NCBI GenBank assembly: GCA_017303905.1
Contig: JAFLBH010000003.1
Location: 310,001 to 374,000 of the forward strand
DNA length: 64,000 nt
Direction of reading: 5' to 3'
DNA from: Bacteroidota bacterium
GTDB lineage: Bacteria > Bacteroidota > Bacteroidia > B-17B0 > Aurantibacillaceae
In this document: piece after piece, positions 1 through 7,926 of the stretch
Position numbering within the stretch: the first letter of the stretch is position 1
How the letters are laid out: every line of letters starts with the position of its first letter
Position numbers and translations under genes: made by a program
The notes under the pieces: generated by a model
Seen by the model: only the letters and a program-made list of their open reading frames with translations
What the model was told of the DNA's origin: nothing
Database searches by the model: none

Positions 1-1071
1 GCTGCTGAGATTGTTGAACAGGATGCAGAGCGCGAATATTTTGAATTGACTGAAAACTTAACCTACGAAGATCCGATTAAGAAAGTTGAAATGTTGGCGG
101 TACCTCAAGAGACATTCCGTGTTACTGTAATGGTTGACTACAATAGTGAAGTTTTAGGTACTCAGCACGCGGGCATGTATCACATCGGTGAGTTTAAAGA
201 AGAAATTTCAAAATGCCGCACCTTCGTATTTCTTCACGAATTAGAAGCATTGTTGGCTCACAATTTAATTAAGGGTGGTGATTTGGATAACGCCATTGTG
301 TTAGTTGAAAACGAATTACCAAAGGAGAAATTGGATCATCTAAAAAAATTATTTAATAAAGAACATGTTGAAGTAAAAGGACGTGGTGTTCTCAACAACA
401 CCAAACTTCACTTCTATAACGAACCGGCTCGTCATAAACTGTTAGACATTGTTGGCGATCTTGCTCTTGCCGGAAAACCAATGAAGATTCACGTACTTGC
501 TGCTCGTCCGGGTCATGCCGGAAACGTTGCCTTTGCAAAGAAAATTAAAGAGGTAATGAAAAAACAGAAAAACGAGCGCATGGTTCCTAAGTTGGATTTA
601 ACTGCTACTCCGGTATGCAACGTTCGTGATATTCAAACTATCTTACCTCATCGTCCGCCATTTTTAATGGTAGACAAAATTTTAGAATTAACCCCGGAAT
701 ATGTGATTGGTGTAAAAAACGTAACCATGACAGAATTCTGGACAGCAGGCCATTTCCCTGATGAACCAATTATGCCGGGTGTACTGATTGTGGAAGCCTT
801 AGCACAAACAGGCGGAGTGTTATGTTTAAAAACAGTTCCGGATCCGGAAAATTATCAAACGTATTTCTTAAAAATTGAGAACGCTAAGTTTAAACAAAAA
901 GTAGTACCTGGTGATACACTTGTTTTCAGAATGGACTTGGTGGATCCTATTCGCCGTGGCATGTGTCACATGAAGGGCTTGGCTTACGTTGGAAATAAAT
1001 TAGTTTGTGAGGCTGACATGACAGCACAAATTGTGAAGGTGAGAAATTTAGATAAACCGGTTGTTGCATAA
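1..1071 (+). CDS. lpxC-fabZ: Bifunctional LpxC–FabZ fusion, 3' part (UDP-3-O-acyl-GlcNAc deacetylase / 3-hydroxyacyl-ACP dehydratase)
   Basis: The reading frame is open from base 1, so the 5' part lies outside the window. The first ~195 visible residues are the C-terminal half of LpxC, the zinc deacetylase that commits to lipid A synthesis: the NEPARHKLLDIVGDLAL block carries the metal His/Asp residues and a later GHAGN holds the catalytic-site His. The last ~145 residues are a FabZ hotdog dehydratase with PHRPPFLMVD, the catalytic His in GHFPDEPIMPG and the Glu in VEALAQTGG. This fusion is typical of Bacteroidota. lpxA follows after 2 nt, so the two genes are almost certainly co-transcribed. 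No frameshift is visible. Confidence 0.96.
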   Translation, partial: AAEIVEQDAEREYFELTENLTYEDPIKKVEMLAVPQETFRVTVMVDYNSEVLGTQHAGMYHIGEFKEEISKCRTFVFLHELEALLAHNLIKGGDLDNAIVLVENELPKEKLDHLKKLFNKEHVEVKGRGVLNNTKLHFYNEPARHKLLDIVGDLALAGKPMKIHVLAARPGHAGNVAFAKKIKEVMKKQKNERMVPKLDLTATPVCNVRDIQTILPHRPPFLMVDKILELTPEYVIGVKNVTMTEFWTAGHFPDEPIMPGVLIVEALAQTGGVLCLKTVPDPENYQTYFLKIENAKFKQKVVPGDTLVFRMDLVDPIRRGMCHMKGLAYVGNKLVCEADMTAQIVKVRNLDKPVVA

Positions 1072-1073
1072 TT

Positions 1074-1847
1074 ATGATTTCTAATCTCGCTAGCGTAAGC
1101 CCCAAAGCAAAAATAGGTAACAACGTAAAAATTGACGCCTTTGCCACTGTATACGAGGGTGTGGAAATTGGTGACAATACCTGGATTGGCCCGAATGCTG
1201 TTATTTTCCCAGATACAATAATTGGTCACGACTGTAAAATTTTTCCGGGTGCTTGTATTGGTCCGGTTTCGCAAGATTTAAAATATCGCGGTGAACCGGC
1301 TAATACCGTTGTAGGAAATAATACGGTGATTCGTGAGTACGTTACCATTCATAAAGGTACGGCAGACAGAATGACCACTAAGGTTGGCGACAATTGTTTA
1401 TTGATGGCTTATGTTCACATTGCACACGATTGTATTATTGGAAACAATGTTATAATGGCAAGTTATGCAGGTTTATCTGGACATATCACCATTGAAGATT
1501 ACGCTATTTTAGAAGGTAATGTTGGCGCGCAACAATTCACTTCGGTTGGCGCACATGCTTTTGTTGCCGGCGGAAGTTTGATTCGAAAAAGTGTACCTCC
1601 GTTTATCCGTGTAGCACGTGAACCATTACAATATATTGGTGTAAACTCAGTAGGATTAGCAAGAAGAGGATTTGATAAAGAAAAAATTCAGGAAATCGAA
1701 AATATTTACCGTACCATTTTTGTACACAACAACTCCATTACCAAAGCGCTTGAAATTGTGGAAGCTGAAATGCCCGAAACTGAAGTCAGAAACCAAATTA
1801 TCAACTTCATCAGGGGTTGTAAAGATGGTGTTGTAAAAGGAGTTTAA
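1074..1847 (+). CDS. lpxA: UDP-N-acetylglucosamine acyltransferase LpxA
   Basis: LpxA transfers a 3-hydroxyacyl chain from ACP to UDP-GlcNAc, the first step of lipid A synthesis in the cytoplasm. The 257-residue length is normal. Residues ~1–190 show the hexapeptide pattern of a left-handed beta-helix (IGNNVKI, IGDNTWIGPNAVI, IGNNVIM), and HIAHDC holds the catalytic His at about residue 118. The C-terminal ~65 residues form the usual helical part. The ATG lies 2 nt after the lpxC-fabZ stop, and no alternative start is needed. Confidence 0.97.
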   Translation: MISNLASVSPKAKIGNNVKIDAFATVYEGVEIGDNTWIGPNAVIFPDTIIGHDCKIFPGACIGPVSQDLKYRGEPANTVVGNNTVIREYVTIHKGTADRMTTKVGDNCLLMAYVHIAHDCIIGNNVIMASYAGLSGHITIEDYAILEGNVGAQQFTSVGAHAFVAGGSLIRKSVPPFIRVAREPLQYIGVNSVGLARRGFDKEKIQEIENIYRTIFVHNNSITKALEIVEAEMPETEVRNQIINFIRGCKDGVVKGV

Positions 1848-1859
1848 TTTGAGTTTATT

Positions 1860-1892
1860 CGTCATTGCGAGGAGGAACGACGAAGCAATCTG
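1860..1892. repeat. Dispersed palindromic repeat copy
   Basis: A 33-bp segment beginning CGTCATTGCGAGG and ending GAAGCAATCTG, with ATTGC/GCAAT arms. It fills most of the gap between the lpxA stop and the ABC ATPase ATG. From memory, the pattern GTCATTnCGAG…CGAnGnAATCT is a common dispersed intergenic repeat in environmental bacterial genomes, and a relative occurs at 4307 in this window. It is readable as protein, which creates a false N-terminal extension (…VIARRNDEAI…) of the next gene. Confidence 0.6.
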
Positions 1893-1896
1893 TTTT

Positions 1897-2538
1897 ATGC
1901 CAAGTACTAACCTACACATACAATTAAACGACATTGGAAAGAAATTTGGTAAAGAATGGATTTTTAAAAACATTAATCTTACCATTGATTCAGGAGATAA
2001 ATTAGTTATACTTGGTGGCAACGGCTCCGGAAAATCAACTTTACTTCAAATTATATCGGGTTACGTTTTACCAAATGCTGGGGATTTAAATTATAACCTT
2101 GACGGGAAATCCATCGACAAAGAAGAATACCAGAAATATATAAGTCTGGCTTCACCCTACCTTGATTTAATTGAAGATTACACATTGGAAGAAATCATCA
2201 ATCATTGTGCGATTTACAAACCCTTTTTAAAAAACTTAGATACGGCAAGAATCATTGAATTAAGCGGACTAAGTGCTGCGAAAAACAAATTCATTAAAAA
2301 CTACAGCAGCGGCATGCGCCAGCGCGTGAGGTTAACTTTAGCCATATTAGCTGATTGCGAAATTTTACTGCTGGATGAACCCGTATCCAACCTTGATAAA
2401 AATGCCATCGACTGGTTTAAAGGTTTAGTTAAGGATTACGCCTCGCATAAAACCATTATTGTATGCTCAAATTCTATTAAGGAAGAGTTTGAATTCTGCA
2501 CAAAAGAGTTAAACGTAGCGGATTATAAAAAAAATTAA
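1897..2538 (+). CDS. ABC transporter ATP-binding protein
   Basis: A 213-residue ABC ATPase. Walker A is GGNGSGKST (about residues 40–48), the signature is YSSGMRQRVRL and Walker B is ILLLDEPVSNLD. It should power a membrane export or import complex, but no permease gene is adjacent and the substrate is unknown. It is small and single-domain, like the ATPases of two-component exporters. I chose the ATG at 1897: the frame can be extended upstream from a TTG at 1849, but those 16 residues are translated from a dispersed repeat. It follows lpxA in the same direction by 49 nt, so co-transcription is possible. Confidence 0.9.
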   Translation: MPSTNLHIQLNDIGKKFGKEWIFKNINLTIDSGDKLVILGGNGSGKSTLLQIISGYVLPNAGDLNYNLDGKSIDKEEYQKYISLASPYLDLIEDYTLEEIINHCAIYKPFLKNLDTARIIELSGLSAAKNKFIKNYSSGMRQRVRLTLAILADCEILLLDEPVSNLDKNAIDWFKGLVKDYASHKTIIVCSNSIKEEFEFCTKELNVADYKKN

Positions 2539-2574
2539 CAAGCTAATTAGTATTTAGATTAGTATCTTTACCTC

Positions 2575-2676
2575 ATGAATAAAATGGATCTCAGCGACTG
2601 GTTTATTATAGCATTTGTGGCTACCATTTTCTTTATTGGTGCTATTACCATTTATAAATTCATGCGTAAAAAATGA
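2575..2676 (+). CDS. 33-residue single-span membrane peptide upstream of tatA
   Basis: A short frame starting MNKMDLSDWF and ending KFMRKK, with one hydrophobic span (about residues 9–27) and a basic tail, so an N-out or tail-anchored inner-membrane peptide is plausible. Its TGA overlaps the ATG of tatA (ATGATGA), the usual sign of translational coupling. The family is not recognised. The size, hydrophobicity and junction argue for a real gene, but a 102-nt frame cannot be proved by reading alone. Confidence 0.55.
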   Translation: MNKMDLSDWFIIAFVATIFFIGAITIYKFMRKK

Positions 2677-2924
2677 TGAACGCTTTACATATTCTTTTCT
2701 TAAACCTTGGCGGCGGCGAAGTGGTGATGATATTGTTTGTGATTTTACTTTTATTTGGAGGTAAAGGCATTCCGAATATTGCAAAAGCATTAGGCAAAGG
2801 TATACGCGAATTTAAAGACGCCAGTGAAGGTATTAAACGTGATATTCAGGAAAGCACCGGTGGCATCACCAATCAGGTTCACGAACAAATTCAGGAAATA
2901 AAAAAAGAGATTGAGGACAAGTAA
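2673..2924 (+). CDS. tatA: Sec-independent (twin-arginine) translocase subunit TatA/TatE family
   Basis: TatA oligomers form the membrane-weakening part of the Tat system, which exports folded proteins. The 83-residue protein has the standard order: a short N-terminal hydrophobic span (about residues 15–29), the hinge LLLFGGKGIPNIAKALG, then the amphipathic segment GKGIREFKDA and a charged, flexible tail. tatC is not nearby. A second ATG follows the first at 2676; either could start translation. The start overlaps the stop of a 33-residue membrane peptide. Confidence 0.92.
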   Translation: MMNALHILFLNLGGGEVVMILFVILLLFGGKGIPNIAKALGKGIREFKDASEGIKRDIQESTGGITNQVHEQIQEIKKEIEDK

Positions 2925-2927
2925 GGT

Positions 2928-3767
2928 TTACAAATAAAAACCAACTCCAAATCTAATCGCAAATTGGCGCAACAAGTACTTCGAATGCGCTTTCTTCTCG
3001 CCAAACACATCTTCATAATCCGGACGATTGTTTTTCGAAACTAAATCTGTAATTCCCATAGTATACGCAGGATTAAATAGTATAAACGCATTATCGCTAA
3101 CTTTTGCTTTAATACCAAAACCGAGAACATAAGCTAAATTTACTCTGGCAGGCTCCATACTTAAGGTTTTATCATACTTATAACTTTTATAACCATAGTA
3201 AGCATCATCTTCAATTAAAAAGTAAACGTTGTCGAATGTAGTATGCGGATAGGCTCCTTTATTCTTAAAAGTTCCTTCCTGTTTGTTTTTTGCACTTCCC
3301 ACAAAATTTATTTTAAAGCCTGCATCGATAAAAAACTGTACACTTGAATTTACCGGTGCTTGGATACGCAATTGTATCGGCACTTCACCGGTATGTACAG
3401 TTCGTGTATGTGTGTAATTGGCATCCGCTACCGCGTAATAAATATAGCCGTCTCTGTCGATTTGAGTTGACTCACTCCAAAACGCGCCTCTGTATTCGGT
3501 GATGTTCTTATAGCCTGAATATTCTAATCCTATTATAAATCCCAGGTTTTTGTTAAAGTATTTGCAATAATTAAAACCAAGATTAAACCAGTTTGCTCCG
3601 CTGGTTTTAGCGTACTTATCACTCTTTAGATTATCATTTATAATATTTGTAGAGGATTGTCCAACAAACAAAGAAAATTCTTTATCCTTAAACGAATCAC
3701 TATCTTGTGCAAAAATCGAGATGCTTAAAAAAAGTAAGCCTGCCAGAATGCTATTTTTAGTATACAT
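2928..3767 (-). CDS. Predicted outer-membrane beta-barrel protein
   Basis: A 279-residue protein of unknown function. It starts with a signal peptide (MYTKNSILAGLLFLSISIFAQ, cleavage after Ala-Gln likely). The rest alternates hydrophobic and polar residues with many aromatic strand ends, such as NLGFNYCKYFNKNLGFIIGLEYSGY, and ends in …FAIRFGVGFYL with a terminal hydrophobic residue, the pattern of a small barrel. It converges on tatA with 3 nt between the stops. The specific family is not recognised. Confidence 0.75.
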   Translation of the reverse strand: MYTKNSILAGLLFLSISIFAQDSDSFKDKEFSLFVGQSSTNIINDNLKSDKYAKTSGANWFNLGFNYCKYFNKNLGFIIGLEYSGYKNITEYRGAFWSESTQIDRDGYIYYAVADANYTHTRTVHTGEVPIQLRIQAPVNSSVQFFIDAGFKINFVGSAKNKQEGTFKNKGAYPHTTFDNVYFLIEDDAYYGYKSYKYDKTLSMEPARVNLAYVLGFGIKAKVSDNAFILFNPAYTMGITDLVSKNNRPDYEDVFGEKKAHSKYLLRQFAIRFGVGFYL

Positions 3768-3804
3768 ATTTCATTTTTTTAACAAATATAAAATATTTTA
3801 TATA

Positions 3805-4263
3805 ATGTTATTTATTGCTTCCGGAGTCTATTCACAACCCGATAAAATCAAAATAAAAAAAGAAGATTACTCTATTTACTTTTTTAATTCAGGCAAAAAA
3901 ACAGACACGATTCAAAATACCAACAACACATTTGTTTTGAAACTTGGCGTATCACGTCGCTGCAATACTTTTATTGAAATAGAAAATGGTAAATTGGCTG
4001 AAACAGAAAGCGACAGTCTTTTTAAATTGATGTATATGCCGGGCATGAATTACCGTCATCTTTACCGCGATACTGTTGTGACTGAATTACCGGCAAAGAG
4101 TTCCATGGCCCCGGCCAAAACCAGAATATACCAAAAGTGTGGTTTGTTTACGACGCAAGTGAATGGTTCAAGTGGCAATGCGCAAAACCGAACCATCAGC
4201 ATCAAATTCAAAAGCTTTCAAAACGATACAATTTACCTTAGTAATAAGTACTATTTTAAGTAG
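3805..4263 (+). CDS. Hypothetical exported protein
   Basis: About 152 residues from the ATG at 3805, opening with MLFIASGVYSQPDK, a short hydrophobic stretch ending in a plausible Ser-Gln signal cleavage point. The frame stays open upstream to 3721, but that would overlap the divergent gene whose ATG is at 3767. The codons just upstream (NKYKIFYI) would make a better signal n-region but have no standard start codon. The mature part has single Cys residues and beta-rich segments; no domain is recognised. Confidence 0.6.
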   Translation: MLFIASGVYSQPDKIKIKKEDYSIYFFNSGKKTDTIQNTNNTFVLKLGVSRRCNTFIEIENGKLAETESDSLFKLMYMPGMNYRHLYRDTVVTELPAKSSMAPAKTRIYQKCGLFTTQVNGSSGNAQNRTISIKFKSFQNDTIYLSNKYYFK

Positions 4264-4306
4264 AATAGATTCCTCCCGATGGTCGGAATGACATTTATTT
4301 CAATTT

Positions 4307-4385
4307 GTCATTTCGAGCCTAAGCGAGAAATCTCAATAAAGAAAAGATTCCTGTTTACTCCCGATAGCTATCGGGACGGAATGAC
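4307..4385. repeat. Palindromic REP/MITE-like element with terminal inverted repeats
   Basis: A 79-bp element bounded by GTCATTTCG (4307–4315) and CGGAATGAC (4377–4385), inverted repeats with one mismatch. Inside is a perfect 18-bp palindrome, TCCCGATAGCTATCGGGA, at 4359–4376. A partial copy of the right half (CGGAATGAC at 4284–4292, preceded by GATTCCTCCCGAT) lies just upstream. The left arm resembles the repeat at 1860. It fills the gap between two same-strand genes and could fold as RNA. Confidence 0.65.
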
Positions 4386-4457
4386 GTGACCTTTAAAATG
4401 CAGCTTTCCTACACTCCAAATCTGACATTTTTCTGTTATATTTAGCAAAACAATTTT

Positions 4458-6098
4458 ATGAGCACAGCAACAGGAAAACATCCAAAAGGACTACCCTATT
4501 TGTTCTTTACCGAAATGTGGGAGCGTTTTGGCTATTACCTCATGATAGGCATTTTTGTTTTATATATGACCGATCTTCCTGGCAAAGGAGGATTAGGATT
4601 AGATAATTCTGATGCCGCAGATATATTCGGAACCTTCATTGCCTTCGTGTATTTAACGCCGTTTATGGGTGGTTTACTCGCCGATTTAAAATTAGGTTAC
4701 CGTTTCTCCATTACACTAGGTGGGATTTTAATGGGTGTTGGATATTGCATGCTCGCTATTCCCGAAAAATGGGCTTTTTATGCTTCCCTCGGAACTATGA
4801 TTGTCGGCAATGGATTTTTTAAACCAAACATTTCTACTCTTCTTGGGAATTTATATAACGATCCTCAATACAAAGCCAATAAAGATTTTGGTTTCAATAT
4901 CTTTTACATGGGCATCAACATCGGTGCATTTGTTTGCAATTTCATTGCAGCTTTTATGCGTCATAATTTCGGTTGGGGCTTTGCTTTTATTTCAGCGGGC
5001 ATTGGTATGTTCATTGGCGTCATTATTTTTTGGTTAGGAAGCAAACATTATGCGCATGCCGATGTTCGTAAAGAACCTAAACCGGAAGACAAACCTTTAT
5101 TAATGCGCTTCGCGATGTTATTAGGTGTTGCGTTAGTATTAGGAATCATCGGATGGATTATTCCTGGCAATATAATGGGAAGCGACAGTACGGATGCCTT
5201 CTTCTTCGGATGTATACCGGTAATTATATTTTATTCCGGAATTTACAAGCAGGCCACTGCCGAGGAAAAGGTTCCTCTTGGCACCATGTTTACCATTTTC
5301 GTGATTGTTATTTTATTCTGGACTGTATTCAAGCAAAACGGTACAGCCCTTACCACCTACGCCGAGCATTATACCGATCGCGAAATGCCTACTTACATGG
5401 TTGGAGTATCTGATAAACTCCACATGATTGAGAAAAAGAAAGCGGCGAACGATAGCGTATATCAATTGGATGAACAGTTCAGAAAAATTAAAGATGAAAA
5501 TGGCAAAGCACAATTGTGTTATGATTATCCAACCTATTTTAAAAACCTTCCTCCCGAAAATTATCCTAAAGAAGGAGAATCCCTGAACTTAATCTCAACT
5601 GAATTATTCCAATCCATTAACCCGTTCTTTGTTGTGGCATTAACTCCACTCGTTGTTGCCTTCTTTGTTTATTTACGTAAACGCGGTAAGGAACCAACTA
5701 CTGCAACAAAAATCGCCTACGGTTTATTGATCAGTGCGCTTTCTACTTTAGTAATGGTTTTTGCAGTGTACCAAAGTGATAATGGTATGCATAAAGCCAG
5801 TGCCTGGTGGCTCATTGCCAGTTACGGCGTCATTACTATAGGAGAATTGTGTTTAAGTCCGATGGGATTATCCATGGTGTCAAAACTTTCTCCGCCTCGC
5901 TTTACTGCTTTAATGATGGGAGGATGGAGTTTAGCAACATCTATTGGAAATAAATTAAGTGGTGTGATGGGAAAGAATTGGGATAAGTTTGATAACAAAG
6001 CCAATTATTTCTATTTGAATTTTTTCTTATTAATGTTCGCCACAATAATATTATTTGTGTTATTGAAACGATTAAATAAAGCTTTTAAAGAAAACTAA
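4458..6098 (+). CDS. POT/PTR2-family proton-coupled peptide transporter
   Basis: A 546-residue inner-membrane protein of the major facilitator superfamily that should import di- and tripeptides with protons. The N-terminus has the family motif in FTEMWERFGYYLMIG (E-x-x-E-R-F-x-Y-Y type), and FYMGINIGAF matches the second PTR2 signature. Around 12–14 hydrophobic spans are visible, with a soluble insertion at about residues 300–380 (MIEKKKAANDSVYQLDEQ…), longer than in many family members. folA starts 1 nt after its stop. Confidence 0.93.
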   Translation: MSTATGKHPKGLPYLFFTEMWERFGYYLMIGIFVLYMTDLPGKGGLGLDNSDAADIFGTFIAFVYLTPFMGGLLADLKLGYRFSITLGGILMGVGYCMLAIPEKWAFYASLGTMIVGNGFFKPNISTLLGNLYNDPQYKANKDFGFNIFYMGINIGAFVCNFIAAFMRHNFGWGFAFISAGIGMFIGVIIFWLGSKHYAHADVRKEPKPEDKPLLMRFAMLLGVALVLGIIGWIIPGNIMGSDSTDAFFFGCIPVIIFYSGIYKQATAEEKVPLGTMFTIFVIVILFWTVFKQNGTALTTYAEHYTDREMPTYMVGVSDKLHMIEKKKAANDSVYQLDEQFRKIKDENGKAQLCYDYPTYFKNLPPENYPKEGESLNLISTELFQSINPFFVVALTPLVVAFFVYLRKRGKEPTTATKIAYGLLISALSTLVMVFAVYQSDNGMHKASAWWLIASYGVITIGELCLSPMGLSMVSKLSPPRFTALMMGGWSLATSIGNKLSGVMGKNWDKFDNKANYFYLNFFLLMFATIILFVLLKRLNKAFKEN

Positions 6099-6099
6099 A

Positions 6100-6582
6100 A
6101 TGCTCCTCAGTTCGATAGTTGCTACAGGCTTAAATAACGAAATTGGCAAAGACAATAAACTGCTTTGGCACTTACCGGCAGATTTAAAGTTTTTCAAATC
6201 CACAACCATGGGTAGTCCGATTATTATGGGTCGTAAAACGTTTGAATCTATTGGCCGTGTTTTACCCGGACGAAAAAACATTATCATTTCGCGTAATACG
6301 GAATTAAAAATTGAAGGAGCTGAAGTGTATGCCTCCTTTGAAGAAATGATAAAAAACTGCGATGTTGAAAAAGCTTTTATCATTGGCGGTGCCGAAATTT
6401 ACAAACTCAGTATGCCCTTCGTAAACGAAATTTACCGCACCCTGGTAAAATCAAACTTCGAAGCAGATACTTTTTTTCCGGAGATAAAATCGAATGAATT
6501 TGAATTGGTATGGGAAGAAGAACATTTCAAAGATGAGAAAAACAATTTCGATTACACCTACCAGAAATTTGTAAGACGGTAA
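6100..6582 (+). CDS. folA: Dihydrofolate reductase
   Basis: Reduces dihydrofolate to tetrahydrofolate with NADPH, feeding thymidylate and purine synthesis. The 160-residue length is standard. Visible motifs are IVATGLNNEIGKDNKLLWHLPADLKFFK, with the catalytic acidic Asp in LPADL, the NADPH-binding IIMGRKTFESIGRVLPGRKNIIIS, and IIGGAEIYK. It starts 1 nt after the peptide transporter stop, so the two are co-transcribed. No thyA is adjacent. Confidence 0.96.
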   Translation: MLLSSIVATGLNNEIGKDNKLLWHLPADLKFFKSTTMGSPIIMGRKTFESIGRVLPGRKNIIISRNTELKIEGAEVYASFEEMIKNCDVEKAFIIGGAEIYKLSMPFVNEIYRTLVKSNFEADTFFPEIKSNEFELVWEEEHFKDEKNNFDYTYQKFVRR

Positions 6583-6626
6583 TTATCCTTTAAAAAACAA
6601 AGACAACTGAAATAAAATCTGCGCAT

Positions 6627-6923
6627 TCTTCGGGACAAAAATAAGCCACTAATTTCACGAATGAACACAAATATTTTTTTCAGCACTCAAGTTTCAGAAT
6701 AAACATATGCTCTGCGTCTTTGCGCCTCTGCGTGAAACAAAATTCAGCACGGAGAAACGCTCAGAGAAAAATAAGCCACCAAAACACAAAAGCACAAAAC
6801 TGCACGGAAAACCTGGTGCACTTTGGTCATTTGGAGATTTAGTCGCGAATAAACTATGGAGAGAGTATTTCATTATGAAGCAACAGAAAACTTAAAGAAA
6901 AAAATCTGCGCCTATCCGCGGAA
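6627..6923. repeat. Tandem repeat unit A (297 bp)
   Basis: First of two head-to-tail copies in a 650-bp gene-free gap between folA and the response regulator. It contains CTCTGCGTCTTTGCGCCTCT and, near its end, CTGCGCCTATCCGCGGAATC, phrases I know as recurrent intergenic sequence in environmental genomes. A 62-codon frame at 6707–6895 (MLCVFAPLRE…) is repeat sequence read as protein, not a gene. It differs from unit B by only a few substitutions and one T-run indel. Confidence 0.85.
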
Positions 6924-7221
6924 TCTTCGGGACAAAAATAAGCCACTAATTTCACGAAAGAACACAAATATTTTTTTTTAACACTTAAGTTTCAGAATAA
7001 ACATATGCTCTGCGTCTTTGCGCCTCTGCGTGAAACAAAATTCAGCACGGAGAAACGCTCAGAGAAAAATAAGCCACCAAAACACAAAAGCACAAAACTG
7101 CACAGAAAATCTGGTGCACTTTGGTCATTTGGAGATTTAGTCGCGAATAAACTATGGAGAGAGTATTTCATTATGAAGCAACAGAAAACTTAAAGAAAAA
7201 AATCTGCGCCTATCCGCGGAA
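6924..7221. repeat. Tandem repeat unit B (~298 bp)
   Basis: Second copy, directly abutting unit A. Differences include AATGAAC to AAAGAAC, a lengthened T run, and CGGAAAACC to CAGAAAATC, so the copies are about 97–98% identical by eye. It ends 15 bp before the stop codon of the response-regulator gene, so that gene's 3' untranslated region would include the repeat. The 62-codon frame at 7005–7193 is the same false reading frame as in unit A. Confidence 0.85.
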
Positions 7222-7235
7222 TCTGCGGGAAATAA

Positions 7236-7925
7236 TCAGAACTCGAATTTGTAGCCGATCCCCTTCACGGTTTTAATGTATTCTTCGCCCAGCTTCTCAC
7301 GTAACTTACGAATATGAACATCGATGGTTCTGTCGCCTACCACAACATCATCACCCCAAACTGTATCTAATATAACTTCGCGTTTAAATACTTTTCCCGG
7401 CTTGCTGCTTAATAGTAACAACAGCGCAAATTCTTTACGGGGTAAATCAATCACATCACCATTCTTATAAACTCGGTGCTGCTCTGTATCTATTTTAATG
7501 GCGCCCAAATCAACTACAGTTGCAACAACCGGTGTGTCGTTTTTATAACGTCTTAACAACGCTTTCACTCTGCTAATAAAAACACGCGGCTTTATTGGCT
7601 TCGTAATGAAATCATCAGCGCCCACTTCAAATCCTGTGATTTGTGTATACTCTTCGTTGCGTGCGGTTAAAAATGTAATGATGGTATTTTTTAAGTCCGG
7701 AATCTCCTTTAATTGTCGGCATGTTTCAACACCATCCATTTCCGGCATCATAATATCCAATACAATTAGATGCGGCTTTTTCTCTTTGGCTATTGCCAAT
7801 CCTTCTGCTCCATTGTTAGCAGTATAAACCGTGTAGCCTTCTTTTTTTAAATTATAGGAGAGGAAATCAAGAATATCCGGCTCATCATCTACTAATAAAA
7901 TGGTATGATTAACCGAATCACTCAT
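7236..7925 (-). CDS. OmpR/PhoB-family response regulator
   Basis: A 229-residue DNA-binding regulator. The receiver domain (about residues 8–125) has the acidic pair D13/D14, the phospho-acceptor D57 in LIVLDIMMPEMDG and K108 in DDFITKPIKP. The C-terminal winged helix (about 133–229) includes RKEFALLLLLSSKPGKVFKR, VVGDRTIDVHIRKLREKLG and YIKTVKGIGYKFEF. No histidine kinase is adjacent, so it is an orphan here and its signal is unknown. It lies 1 nt downstream of bshB1 on the same strand, so the two may be co-transcribed. Confidence 0.94.
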   Translation of the reverse strand: MSDSVNHTILLVDDEPDILDFLSYNLKKEGYTVYTANNGAEGLAIAKEKKPHLIVLDIMMPEMDGVETCRQLKEIPDLKNTIITFLTARNEEYTQITGFEVGADDFITKPIKPRVFISRVKALLRRYKNDTPVVATVVDLGAIKIDTEQHRVYKNGDVIDLPRKEFALLLLLSSKPGKVFKREVILDTVWGDDVVVGDRTIDVHIRKLREKLGEEYIKTVKGIGYKFEF

Positions 7926-7926
7926 A

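Noticed and set aside
1849-1896. TTG-started N-terminal extension of the ABC ATPase
   Set aside because: The 16 residues are a translated dispersed repeat; the ATG at 1897 gives a normal ABC ATPase N-terminus.
6707-7193. Two nearly identical 62-codon reading frames (MLCVFAPLRE…)
   Set aside because: They lie entirely inside the two copies of the 297-bp repeat, have unnatural composition, and the same phrases recur as noncoding repeats in other genomes.
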